Origin: Luteirhabdus salina
Lineage (GTDB): Bacteria; Bacteroidota; Bacteroidia; Flavobacteriales; Flavobacteriaceae
Reading direction: 5' to 3'
DNA length: 64,000 nt
NCBI GenBank assembly: GCA_025384855.1
Contig: JALAHT010000004.1
Coordinates: 127,846-191,845 of the forward strand
Shown: in pieces, positions 1-8,120 of the stretch
Numbering within the stretch: position 1 is the stretch's first letter
Layout of the letters: every line of letters begins with the position of its first letter
The notes under the pieces: model-generated
The model's database searches: none
What the model saw: the letters and a program-made list of their open reading frames with translations, nothing else
Told to the model about the DNA's origin: nothing
Program-made: the position numbers and the translations under genes

Positions 1-138
1 AGTATTACAATGCGAACAACGCTCGTGCATTTTTAAGGTCTCGGTAAGGATATACGGATTACGATTTTTATACATCTTACCGGTATGGCATACAGGGCAG
101 GTTCCCGTAAAAATACTGTAGAGCTTACTTCCTTTCAT
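1..138 (-). CDS. DUF983 family protein, C-terminus outside window
   Basis: The reverse strand reads 46 codons from ATG at 138 to the window edge. The visible N-terminus has two Cys pairs (CPVC near residue 14 and CSHC near residue 41) separated by KMYKNRNPY and KMHERC segments. This matches the start of Bacteroidota DUF983 proteins, small membrane proteins with an N-terminal zinc-ribbon-like region followed by transmembrane helices. The membrane part lies beyond the window. Function is unknown. It is divergent from the ABC-F gene, with a 64-bp gap. Confidence 0.75.
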   Translation of the reverse strand, partial: MKGSKLYSIFTGTCPVCHTGKMYKNRNPYILTETLKMHERCSHCNT

Positions 139-202
139 AGCGTTTTTTTTCCGCGGCAAATTTAAGCATCTTTGCAAAAAATTACTGTCACTTAGGTTAC
201 AT

Positions 203-2122
203 ATGCTGAACGTCCACAATCTTTCCGTTTCCTTTCAAGGTGAAAACCTTTTTGAAGGTATTACCTTCCAGCTAACCCCAGGCGATCGCGTCGGATTAGT
301 GGGGAAGAACGGTGCCGGTAAATCGACCATGCTTCGCATTATTGCCGGTGAACAGGAGTACAACGAAGGACAAATTGCAAAAGATAAGGAAATCTCCATC
401 GGTTTCCTGAAACAAGATATCGATTTCGATTATGGGCGAACCGTATTGGAAGAAGCGCACCAAGCCTTCACCAAAATCAAAAAGCTTGAAAAGCAACTCG
501 CCAATATCAACGAACAGTTGGCTTCACGAACCGATTATGAAAGCGAGGGATACCATCAGCTAATGATTGATGTGAATGAAGTGCAACAGCAATATGAAAT
601 CCACGGGGGTTATAATTACCAGGGTGAAACGGAACGTGTGTTGCAAGGACTGGGTTTTCAGCGGGAGGACTTCGATAAGAAAACGGATACGTTCTCGGGT
701 GGATGGCGCATGCGAATCGAATTGGCGAAATTGTTGCTTCAGAATAACGACATTCTACTGTTGGATGAGCCTACCAACCACTTGGATATCGAGTCTATTC
801 TTTGGCTAGAAGAATTTCTGGTGAATTTTTCCGGAGTCGTTGTGATTGTTTCACATGATAGAATGTTCCTCGATAATGTGACGAACAGAACGATTGAAAT
901 TTCCTTAGGCCGTATCTACGACTTCAACAAACCGTATTCAAAATACTTGGTGCAGCGTGATGAACTGCGCGAGCAGCAATTGGCGGCGCAAAAGAATCAA
1001 CAAAAGGAAATTGAGCAAACTGAAAAACTGATAGAAAAATTTCGTGCGAAGGCTAGCAAAGCTTCCATGGCGCAATCGCTGATCAAGAAATTGGACCGAA
1101 TGGATAAGATTGAAGTAGACGAAGCTGACAATGCGGTGATGAGCTTACGCTTTCCTGTTTCGGTAATTCCTGGGAAAGTCGTCATTGAAGCCGAGGATAT
1201 TTCGAAAAGCTATGGCGACAATAAGGTTTTGCAACATATCGATTTGCAGGTAGCGCGCGATAGTAAAATTGCGTTTGTTGGTCAGAACGGACAGGGTAAG
1301 TCGACCTTGGCCAAGATTATTGTGGGTGAAATTGAACATAAAGGTCATTTAAAACTAGGACACAACGTTCAGATAGGCTATTTCGCACAGAATCAAGCGG
1401 AGTATTTGGATGGTGAAAAAACCGTTGAGGATACCATGCTGGATGCCGCCAATGAAAAAACACGTCCCAGGGTTCGTGATATTTTGGGTGCCTTTTTGTT
1501 TCGAGGGGAAGAAGTGGATAAATATGTGAAAGTGCTATCAGGAGGAGAACGAAATCGTCTGGCCTTGGCGAAACTCTTGTTAGAGCCGTTCAATGTATTG
1601 ATCATGGATGAGCCGACGAACCACTTGGATATTCAATCAAAGAATGTATTGAAGGAAGCTTTGAACAATTTTGAAGGAACCTTGATTTTGGTGTCGCACG
1701 ACCGTGATTTTCTGCAGGGATTGAGCGATACGGTCTACGAATTTAAAGATCAAAAAATCAAGGAATACTTGGGCGATATCGATTATTTCTTGGAACAACG
1801 AAACCTTCAGAATCTTCGTGAAGCCGAAAAACGAACTATTGCGGCGAAGGAAGCTTCAAAGGAAAGCTCTAAAGGGGGCAAGCAGGCCTATGAAAATAAG
1901 AAGGAGTTGAAGAAGCTTCAGAACAAACTCAGCAAGACGGAAGCGACCATTTCAAAAATGGAAAAGGAAATTAAGGCTATCGACGTTGAGTTGCAGATCA
2001 ACTATGAGGAAACCATCGCCCAACCCGATTTCTTCGATAAATACCAAGCGAAGAAGAAAAAGCTTCAGGAATTGATGGAGCAGTGGGAGGAACTGACCCT
2101 TAAAATCGAATCTTTTTCGTAA
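203..2122 (+). CDS. ABC-F family ATPase (Uup/EttA-like)
   Basis: 639 aa soluble protein with two ABC ATPase domains and no membrane segments, the hallmark of ABC-F proteins, which act on ribosomes rather than in transport. Domain 1 has Walker A GKNGAGKS (about residues 34-41), signature FSGGW and Walker B LLLDEPTNHLD. A charged linker with FRAKASKA follows. Domain 2 has GQNGQGKS, LSGGERNR and LIMDEPTNHLD. A Lys/Glu-rich coiled coil of about 80 residues closes the protein, as in Uup. Likely role is relief of stalled or mis-assembled ribosomes; the subfamily is not certain. Confidence 0.95.
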   Translation: MLNVHNLSVSFQGENLFEGITFQLTPGDRVGLVGKNGAGKSTMLRIIAGEQEYNEGQIAKDKEISIGFLKQDIDFDYGRTVLEEAHQAFTKIKKLEKQLANINEQLASRTDYESEGYHQLMIDVNEVQQQYEIHGGYNYQGETERVLQGLGFQREDFDKKTDTFSGGWRMRIELAKLLLQNNDILLLDEPTNHLDIESILWLEEFLVNFSGVVVIVSHDRMFLDNVTNRTIEISLGRIYDFNKPYSKYLVQRDELREQQLAAQKNQQKEIEQTEKLIEKFRAKASKASMAQSLIKKLDRMDKIEVDEADNAVMSLRFPVSVIPGKVVIEAEDISKSYGDNKVLQHIDLQVARDSKIAFVGQNGQGKSTLAKIIVGEIEHKGHLKLGHNVQIGYFAQNQAEYLDGEKTVEDTMLDAANEKTRPRVRDILGAFLFRGEEVDKYVKVLSGGERNRLALAKLLLEPFNVLIMDEPTNHLDIQSKNVLKEALNNFEGTLILVSHDRDFLQGLSDTVYEFKDQKIKEYLGDIDYFLEQRNLQNLREAEKRTIAAKEASKESSKGGKQAYENKKELKKLQNKLSKTEATISKMEKEIKAIDVELQINYEETIAQPDFFDKYQAKKKKLQELMEQWEELTLKIESFS

Positions 2123-2146
2123 CTTCAAAATAGCTGACGTTTAGAT

Positions 2147-2326
2147 ATGTACGAGCATCATTTTCAATGTCCCCATTGTTGGGAAACCATTTCCATGTTG
2201 GTAGATCCCTCGGTGTCGACTACCTATATCGAGGATTGTGAAGTATGTTGTAATCCGATAGAGGTTTCAGTTACCTTTCAAAATGGCGAACTTTTATCTT
2301 TCACGGCTTCGAGTATAGAACAATAG
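2147..2326 (+). CDS. CPXCG motif-containing cysteine-rich protein
   Basis: 59-aa ORF beginning MYEHHFQCPHC, too short for most gene callers. It contains a CPHCW motif at residues 8-12 and a second cysteine cluster CEVCC near residues 31-35. This four-cysteine zinc-ribbon layout is that of the CPXCG family of small bacterial proteins of unknown function. The start lies 24 bp after the ABC-F stop, so it may be co-transcribed. Confidence 0.8.
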   Translation: MYEHHFQCPHCWETISMLVDPSVSTTYIEDCEVCCNPIEVSVTFQNGELLSFTASSIEQ

Positions 2327-2359
2327 TTCCGTTAGCTTTATAAAAATCATAACCCCACT

Positions 2360-2716
2360 ATGCTTTCAACCTTTAGTTTTTCTGATGATACCGTAGGATT
2401 TTTGTTCGAGGGCGACTTCAACAAAGAAACTGTCGGGAAGCTTATTTCCCAAATCGAGTCAAAACTCGATTTTTATGATAAAATCAACCTCTATTTGGAG
2501 GATGTGAATATCGACTCCTTCAATTTAGCAGCAGTGTGGGAAGAAATTACCTTTAAGTTGAAACATGAGGAACGATTCAACAAAATCGCATTGGTTACAA
2601 ATCGAAAATGGATCAAGGCATGTTCTATGCTTTGTCAAACCATTTCTTCAGCAAATATGAAAACGTTTAGTAGTGAAGAGCGTCTTGATGCGTTGACTTG
2701 GATTTCACACCCTTAA
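2360..2716 (+). CDS. SpoIIAA-like (STAS-fold) protein
   Basis: 118 aa, soluble. The pattern of a short beta hairpin (FLFEGDF), a helix (KETVGKLISQIESKL), INLYLEDV, a long amphipathic helix, KIALVTNRKWIKA and a final helix fits the SpoIIAA-like family (PF11964), which shares the STAS fold. Homologues are thought to bind lipids or act in stress responses, but the role is not established. Its 3' end overlaps by 4 bp the convergent AsmA-like gene. Confidence 0.75.
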   Translation: MLSTFSFSDDTVGFLFEGDFNKETVGKLISQIESKLDFYDKINLYLEDVNIDSFNLAAVWEEITFKLKHEERFNKIALVTNRKWIKACSMLCQTISSANMKTFSSEERLDALTWISHP

Positions 2717-4275
2717 TTTTGCCCGCCCAAAATTGCTTTTTTAAGTCCATCGCGAACATTTAGCCATAAAAAGTTGAAAATTGATTTTGTCTTATCGCGC
2801 TCGACGGTAGCCGATCCTTTTCTGAAATCGTCGGTGCTCTTGTTGCTATCTTTTGAAATGAATAGGTTAACGATTCCTGATAGAATGCCTTTTTTCCCTT
2901 TGCTGTCATCTTTCATCAAACTCACCTTGAAATCATCATAGTTAATTTTAAAATCGACCTGTGAGGTGTTTCGATTTCCAGAGATGGTGAAGTAGGTCTG
3001 ATTAGCAGTCCCTTCCATCCGAACCTTTAAATTTGGCTCGGTAAATTCATTTAGTTCTGCTGCCGGTAAACTTCCTACATCCCCTTTAAATAGAAACGCA
3101 TCGCTAGCATTGTTAACATCGAAGTTCCAGTTTACTTTCATGGGAGTAGTACCCATAAAAGTTCCGTCGAAAGTAAGGTTAGTTTTAGTTCCTTCAGAAT
3201 AAGTATTACTCACGTTCTCCATGGCAATATCCAATTTTGAAAAATGAATCGTTCCGCCGCTATTATCGGATTTTACTTTTTCGGTATAATCGATTGCTGC
3301 TTGTTGTATGTCGATTTTTGGTATGGTGAGTTGAAAGTTTAGTTTCCGTAGCATCTCGCTATAGAGCGGTTTTATAGAGGCGTCGTCGGCGACCGTTTTA
3401 TCCCTAAAAATAGAAAGTTTTGGGTTGTTGATCTGAATACTGCTGCAATCCACAAATAGTTGTCGATTGTTGAAGCCGAAATCTGGTTTTAGAATACGGA
3501 ATTTTGGTATTTCAAGTGAAAAGTGATCGCGTTCTTTACTGATTTGCCGAGAAAGTTCTGGCCTTGTATATTTTGTTCGAAATTGAATAGCGTTGAATAA
3601 AGCTTCGCTTGGGCTAACAGAAAAATTCTGGAGCGTCAGGTTTTCGTAGTCACTTGCTTTTAGAAAAATTGAATCGCCGGTAACGTAATACGATTTATAT
3701 TGAAGAGGTAAACGTTCTGATAGTGTTTTTTTAGTTACTAATATACTATCTATCTCTATTGTGATGTCGGTGCTGTATAGCAACAACGAATCCTTCTTAT
3801 TATCGAACATACTGATACGTCCATTGGTGATAGCAACCTTTCCTATTTTTATGGGTTTGGAAAGGTTAAGCATCGCCTTGTTTTTTTGAGTGCTATCACG
3901 CTGGCTCAGTTTATGGGTGTGGTAAACAATTTCCGGTTTGGAGATTTCGATAGCATCCATGTGTATTTCCTTCTGAAAAAGGTAACGCCATAGGCTCAAA
4001 TTTTCGACCTTTAATTTTGCTACATCTACGCTGGTATGGATGCTATCATTGGTCCTGTTACTGATATCAAGACGAAGGTTAGTACCCGATAACGTTCCAC
4101 TGAATGTAGCAACGGAAACATCGTCATACGAAGCCTTCATATGTGGAGGAAGGCTTTCGGTAAGAAATGTTTTTACTTTTTGATTGAGGTAAATATTGCT
4201 GCCTATCCAAATAAGGAGTGCTGTAACAACTAGTATTCCTGTAACTATCAGAATTTTGCGAACCGTGCTGCTCAT
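2713..4275 (-). CDS. AsmA/DUF748-like membrane-anchored periplasmic protein
   Basis: 520 aa. One N-terminal transmembrane helix (residues about 7-28, ILIVTGILVVTALLIWIG) is followed by a large beta-rich periplasmic domain with repeated 'D-A-I-E-I-S-K-P-E-I' type strands and 'KIGKVAITNGRI' segments. This is the layout of AsmA/TamB/DUF748-like proteins, implicated in outer-membrane lipid homeostasis. The assignment rests on overall pattern, with no catalytic motif expected. It is convergent with the SpoIIAA-like gene and divergent from the tRNA. Confidence 0.7.
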   Translation of the reverse strand: MSSTVRKILIVTGILVVTALLIWIGSNIYLNQKVKTFLTESLPPHMKASYDDVSVATFSGTLSGTNLRLDISNRTNDSIHTSVDVAKLKVENLSLWRYLFQKEIHMDAIEISKPEIVYHTHKLSQRDSTQKNKAMLNLSKPIKIGKVAITNGRISMFDNKKDSLLLYSTDITIEIDSILVTKKTLSERLPLQYKSYYVTGDSIFLKASDYENLTLQNFSVSPSEALFNAIQFRTKYTRPELSRQISKERDHFSLEIPKFRILKPDFGFNNRQLFVDCSSIQINNPKLSIFRDKTVADDASIKPLYSEMLRKLNFQLTIPKIDIQQAAIDYTEKVKSDNSGGTIHFSKLDIAMENVSNTYSEGTKTNLTFDGTFMGTTPMKVNWNFDVNNASDAFLFKGDVGSLPAAELNEFTEPNLKVRMEGTANQTYFTISGNRNTSQVDFKINYDDFKVSLMKDDSKGKKGILSGIVNLFISKDSNKSTDDFRKGSATVERDKTKSIFNFLWLNVRDGLKKAILGGQN

Positions 4276-4348
4276 ATTTAAAAATAGGAAAGCGGTTGAC
4301 GACCTGAAAATTTTTATGAGGTTCTGTTAAATTTTACGGATTGGCCTC

Positions 4349-4378
4349 TTGTTACGTTGAAAAAGGTTTGTATCTTTG
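4349..4378 (+). promoter_or_regulatory. Promoter of tRNA-fMet
   Basis: A Bacteroidota-type -7 box TATCTTTG (4371-4378) lies 19 bp after a TTG -33 element (4349-4351). The box ends 10 bp before the tRNA 5' end, fitting initiation just upstream of the tRNA. Confidence 0.75.
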
Positions 4379-4388
4379 CCGTCCACAT

Positions 4389-4462
<74 letters not shown>

Positions 4463-4481
4463 AAAGGACAAACGTCCGCAG

Positions 4482-4515
4482 AATCGGTTCTATGTAGGCA
4501 TAGAGCCGATTTTTT
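4482..4515 (+). terminator. Terminator between tRNA-fMet and integrase
   Basis: Inverted repeat AATCGGTTCTATG / CATAGAGCCGATT (one G-U pair) with a 4-nt loop, followed by eight T residues. The T-run ends 2 bases before the integrase ATG, so the element brings a substitute tRNA terminator. Integrase mRNA from the tRNA promoter would need read-through. Confidence 0.8.
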
Positions 4516-4517
4516 TT

Positions 4518-5783
4518 ATGTCCACACTTACGGATTTTCTTACATTTGAATACGCTAACGCATACGATTTGTCTACCAAAAAGGATTATTCCGAGCCCAA
4601 AATCTATGATGCAAGGGGAGACCTCTCCAAGAGGTGGTATGTGTACTTTTCTTATCGCAATCCCAAAACGGGTAAATTGAAACGGCAGTCACCCATCTAT
4701 GGCGGTGCGAATAGATACAAGACCAAAACTGAGCGAATGGAGCTGCTTATGGCCTACAGGAGGAGCCTTTCAGATTTTTTGAAAAGAGGTTTCAATCCCT
4801 ATCAGGATAATACCCATCTACTGACGGAGCAGGACACTATCGAATCCAGAAGTGCAACCGATGAGGTTGTAGCTGATAACAAGAGTATGTCATATCAAGA
4901 GGCCTTTGATTATGCCCTAGGGCTGAAAAGGCCAATGGTCAAGGAATCGACGTATGTTAATTATGCAAACCGCTGCAAGCAGTTTGCAAACTGGCTAAAA
5001 AATAAAAATCCTAAGATCAATAGTATTGGTGAGGTGACCAGGAAGGTTGCGATGGATTTTTTGAACGATAGGCTAAAGTCAACAAGTGCTCGTACAAGGA
5101 ACAACCTTAGGACCGACCTCGGAAGCATATTCCAGACCTTGGAGGACAACGAGATCATTGCCTCCAATTTTTTCCAGAAGATACCCGTCTTAAATTCTAG
5201 GCCAGAGCGGAACAAGACCTATACCTTGGCGCAACAGGAAAAAATATATGAATACCTGCGAGAAAAGGATCAACTTCTCTTGTTGTACATACAGTTTATT
5301 TCTTATAATTTCCTGAGGCCCATTGAGGTATGCCGCCTAAGGGTTGGAGATATAAATATTGAGGAAAAGCGATTGTATGTAAGGGCCAAGAATTCCCCAG
5401 TAAAGACTAAGATTATTCCCGATATTATGGTTGAACTGCTTCCGCAACTTGAGGGGTTGCAGAAGGACTCTTTACTATTCACACCCGACGGTCTGGGCGG
5501 GGACTGGGATGCGAAGGAGTCCAACCGCCGCAATTATTTTTCCGCCCGCTTCCGAAAAGTGGTGAAGCAACCTTTTGGGTTGGGCAAGGAATACGGGCTA
5601 TATAGTTTTAGGCATACCTTTATTACAAGATTATATAATGAGATGATCAAGACTGGAACCCCGCATGAGGTCAAAAGTAGGCTAATGCTCATCACCGGCC
5701 ATTCTACCATGTCAGCCCTAGAAAAATACCTTAGAAATATTGACGCCGCGTTACCTGGTGATTACTCGGACCTTTTAAAATAG
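4518..5783 (+). CDS. int: Tyrosine recombinase / integrase of the island
   Basis: 421 aa. An N-terminal arm-binding region with WYVYFSYRNPKTGK (about 40-53) is followed by a SAM-like core-binding domain (about 123-225) and a catalytic domain. Visible catalytic residues are R267 (FLRPIE), a beta-hairpin Lys near 292-297, R365 in YSFRHTF (the usual first His of HxxR is Tyr), H395 (TGHST) and nucleophile Y404 (EKYL). It is full length for phage/ICE integrases of Bacteroidota. It sits 56 bp from tRNA-fMet and very likely catalyses excision and integration of this island. The ATG immediately follows a terminator T-tract and no ribosome-binding site is visible. Confidence 0.95.
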   Translation: MSTLTDFLTFEYANAYDLSTKKDYSEPKIYDARGDLSKRWYVYFSYRNPKTGKLKRQSPIYGGANRYKTKTERMELLMAYRRSLSDFLKRGFNPYQDNTHLLTEQDTIESRSATDEVVADNKSMSYQEAFDYALGLKRPMVKESTYVNYANRCKQFANWLKNKNPKINSIGEVTRKVAMDFLNDRLKSTSARTRNNLRTDLGSIFQTLEDNEIIASNFFQKIPVLNSRPERNKTYTLAQQEKIYEYLREKDQLLLLYIQFISYNFLRPIEVCRLRVGDINIEEKRLYVRAKNSPVKTKIIPDIMVELLPQLEGLQKDSLLFTPDGLGGDWDAKESNRRNYFSARFRKVVKQPFGLGKEYGLYSFRHTFITRLYNEMIKTGTPHEVKSRLMLITGHSTMSALEKYLRNIDAALPGDYSDLLK

Positions 5784-5846
5784 GGCTGTAGTGGCGACTG
5801 TTAATGTTATATTTATTTAGTGAACTTTGAGGCATGGTTATCTTAA

Positions 5847-6010
5847 CTTCCAAAACCTTCCAAAACCTTCCAAAACCTTCCAAAACCTTCCAAAACCTTC
5901 CAAAACCTTCCAAAACCTTGCAAAACCTTGCAAAACCTTGCAAAACCTTGCAAAACCTTGCAAAACCTTGCAAAAGTTAGCAAAGGTTCTCATAACGTAG
6001 CAAAGGTTTG
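5847..6010. repeat. 10-bp tandem repeat array downstream of the integrase
   Basis: Twelve head-to-tail copies of CAAAACCTTS occupy 5851-5970: the first six end in C and the last six in G. About four degenerate copies follow (CAAAAGTTAG, CAAAGGTTCT and similar) to 6010. The period is one DNA helical turn, so all copies face the same side. There are no spacers, so it is not CRISPR. Possible roles are an arm-site/recombination-accessory array, a regulator platform or a slippage-prone microsatellite. Confidence 0.9.
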
Positions 6011-6045
6011 CCTAACCTTACGCCATTAAATTCCATTTTGCAAAC

Positions 6046-6246
6046 TTGCGCATAGAATTTCAATCGTTGACGGCCCAAATAGCATATGGTATGGTTCAGA
6101 TGCTCCCAAAAGTGGAGCAACAAAAACTATTGAGGTTGCTAAAATCTGAACTTACTTCGGGGGTCGCAACTAGGAAAAGTAAAAAACTCATCACTCGTGC
6201 AGAATCTGATGCCTTTATCTACCGTTCCGTTTTTTCAGGCAAATAA
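6046..6246 (+). CDS. Small hypothetical helical protein
   Basis: 66 aa from a TTG start (MRIEFQSLTAQ...). An internal ATG exists, but it would remove the first conserved-looking helix. The centre, MLPKVEQQKLLRLLKSEL, resembles small antitoxin-like helical proteins (LPxxEQxxLLxxL). The C-terminus is basic. There is no recognised family and no partner toxin next to it. Its position right after the integrase and repeat array suggests an island accessory or control gene. Moderate doubt that it is expressed. Confidence 0.4.
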   Translation: MRIEFQSLTAQIAYGMVQMLPKVEQQKLLRLLKSELTSGVATRKSKKLITRAESDAFIYRSVFSGK

Positions 6247-6440
6247 CCTTATTTAATAGGTTCAATACTTAAAAGTTTGATACTTAATTGCTTTTGCGCT
6301 AGATGTATTATCTTATTGTAAAATTTTCAAGAATACTCCCTACGTCACCAAAATTTTTGTTAATATTGAGAAATACTCCCCCGTTTGTTAAGAATAATTC
6401 AATAATTGGATAGCGCTTGCTATTCGTTAACGTTATGTAT

Positions 6441-8039
6441 ATGAACAAATTAGGGGCTTCAATACGGGTCTTTTTCACGTCTGTTTTTCTTTTTTCTATT
6501 GTTAACCTTTTGTACGCACAGGATGTCCTCTGGGAAAAATCCTATGGTGGTGCCCATGGGGATTACCTATACGATGCACAGTCGACCGCTGATTTTGGCT
6601 TTATCCTCGCCGGCAGTTCGGTGTCCGAAAAGAGCGGTAACAAGCAGGAAAAGGGATATGGTGGGCTTGACTACTTCATATGGAAGATGGACGAGCAAGG
6701 CTCGCTCGACTGGCAGAAGACCTACGGTGGCCCAGGCTCGGATTTTCTCCAAAAAATAATTACCACTCGCGACGGCGGCTTCCTGCTGGCCGGGACCAGC
6801 GACTCCGCAAAGGGCGGCCTCAAGAAGGACGACCCCTATGGGATGGGGGACTTTTGGGTGGTAAAGCTCAATGCCGACGGTTCGGAACAGTGGCAACGAA
6901 CCATCGGGGGTGTTTCGGCGGACATACTCAAGACCGCTATGGAACTGCCAGAGGGCGGTTACCTGTTAGCGGGATCGTCCTCATCCCCGAAATCTAAGGC
7001 TAAAAAGACGAAGAACCAAGGTAATAAGGATTATTGGGTGATTAAGCTCGATTCCGCCGGTGAGGTGGAATGGGAAAGCAGCTTTGGCGGAAAGTATGTG
7101 GATGAGATCGAGGCCGTGTGTTCCGCTCCCGACAAGGGGTTCTATCTCTTGGGCTACAGCAACTCGCCAGATGGCCCCCTGAAGGCCGCAAAAAACCTTG
7201 GTGGGGGCGACTACTGGCTCATACGTATCGATAAGCTGGGAAATCTCATTTGGGAGAAGGCATTTGGCGGTGAGGGGGACGACCACCCATACGCCATGCT
7301 TCGGAGAAAGAACGGCAACATACTCGTGGGAGGTATATCCTCGACCAAGAGCGGCGCCATGAAGCAGGCTGCCAATAGTAAGGGTACCGACTTCTGGGTG
7401 TTTGAGATGGACAACGAGAGTGGTATCGTCTGGGAGGAGACCTATGACATTGGGGAGTACGACGTGCTCTCCAGTATGGAGGAAAACAATGACAGGACCG
7501 TCCTTTTGGCAGGCTACGCCAAGAGCGAGAACGTAGGACGTAGGGCCAGTGATAGCCGTGGCATCAACGACTATGTCGCCATAAAGATCAAGCCGGACGG
7601 GAAGGAAAAATGGCGGCAGGAGATCGGCAGCAAGGGTGAGGACGTCCTAAAACGGCTGATAGAGACCCGCGGCGGGGGCTACCTAATGGCCGGAACCAGC
7701 AGCGGTGCTATCTCGGGTGAGCGCAACAGCAAGCAGGGCCGCAGCGACTTCTGGGTGGTAAAGCTGGGCGACGAGGACAAGGACAAGAACGAGGAGGTTT
7801 CTTTCGTGGAAGCATTCCCCAACCCCACCGACAGGTTTACGAATATCATCATCACCGAAGACTTCGAGCGCGGTACGGCATTCCTGTATGATATCAACGG
7901 CAGGCAGCTGCAGCAATATGAGCTCACTGGGAGGACACTACCAGTGGACCTCCGCAACCTTCCCATGGGTATCTACCTTGTAAAGGTCAAGACAGATATC
8001 GGCGAGAGCTCGGTGAAGATCATCAAGAAAGATCAATAG
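6441..8039 (+). CDS. Secreted T9SS protein with propeller-like GG/DGG repeats
   Basis: Start chosen at ATG 6441 (MNKLGASIRVFF), since upstream in-frame TTG 6417 and ATG 6435 add residues before a good signal peptide ending near LLYAQ. About 532 aa. Six or seven ~55-residue repeats carry W-x(4)-GG...D...T.DGG..LAG.S.S...D(F/Y)WV.K.D, a bladed beta layout. The last ~75 residues (AFPNPTDRF... GIYLVKVKT) form a type A T9SS C-terminal sorting domain. It probably reaches the cell surface. It precedes two Rhs genes on the same strand and may be co-transcribed with them. Homologous proteins occur outside the island at 35.3-38.3 kb. Confidence 0.85.
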   Translation: MNKLGASIRVFFTSVFLFSIVNLLYAQDVLWEKSYGGAHGDYLYDAQSTADFGFILAGSSVSEKSGNKQEKGYGGLDYFIWKMDEQGSLDWQKTYGGPGSDFLQKIITTRDGGFLLAGTSDSAKGGLKKDDPYGMGDFWVVKLNADGSEQWQRTIGGVSADILKTAMELPEGGYLLAGSSSSPKSKAKKTKNQGNKDYWVIKLDSAGEVEWESSFGGKYVDEIEAVCSAPDKGFYLLGYSNSPDGPLKAAKNLGGGDYWLIRIDKLGNLIWEKAFGGEGDDHPYAMLRRKNGNILVGGISSTKSGAMKQAANSKGTDFWVFEMDNESGIVWEETYDIGEYDVLSSMEENNDRTVLLAGYAKSENVGRRASDSRGINDYVAIKIKPDGKEKWRQEIGSKGEDVLKRLIETRGGGYLMAGTSSGAISGERNSKQGRSDFWVVKLGDEDKDKNEEVSFVEAFPNPTDRFTNIIITEDFERGTAFLYDINGRQLQQYELTGRTLPVDLRNLPMGIYLVKVKTDIGESSVKIIKKDQ

Positions 8040-8120
8040 ATAATTACTGAAAGGGCATTCGATTAACGTTGAACGCCCATCCTAAAAATCCAAAATATAC
8101 AGAACCAATTCCGTTATCAT

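Noticed and set aside
5731-5973. Reverse-strand ORF with GFARFCKVLEGFGRFWKVL repeats
   Set aside because: It is only the translation of the 10-bp array. The period is not divisible by three, so the peptide repeat is an artefact, and it overlaps the integrase end.
5847-6010. CRISPR array
   Set aside because: Units are 10 bp and directly abut, with no spacers and no cas genes. The same holds for the heptamers at 40766.
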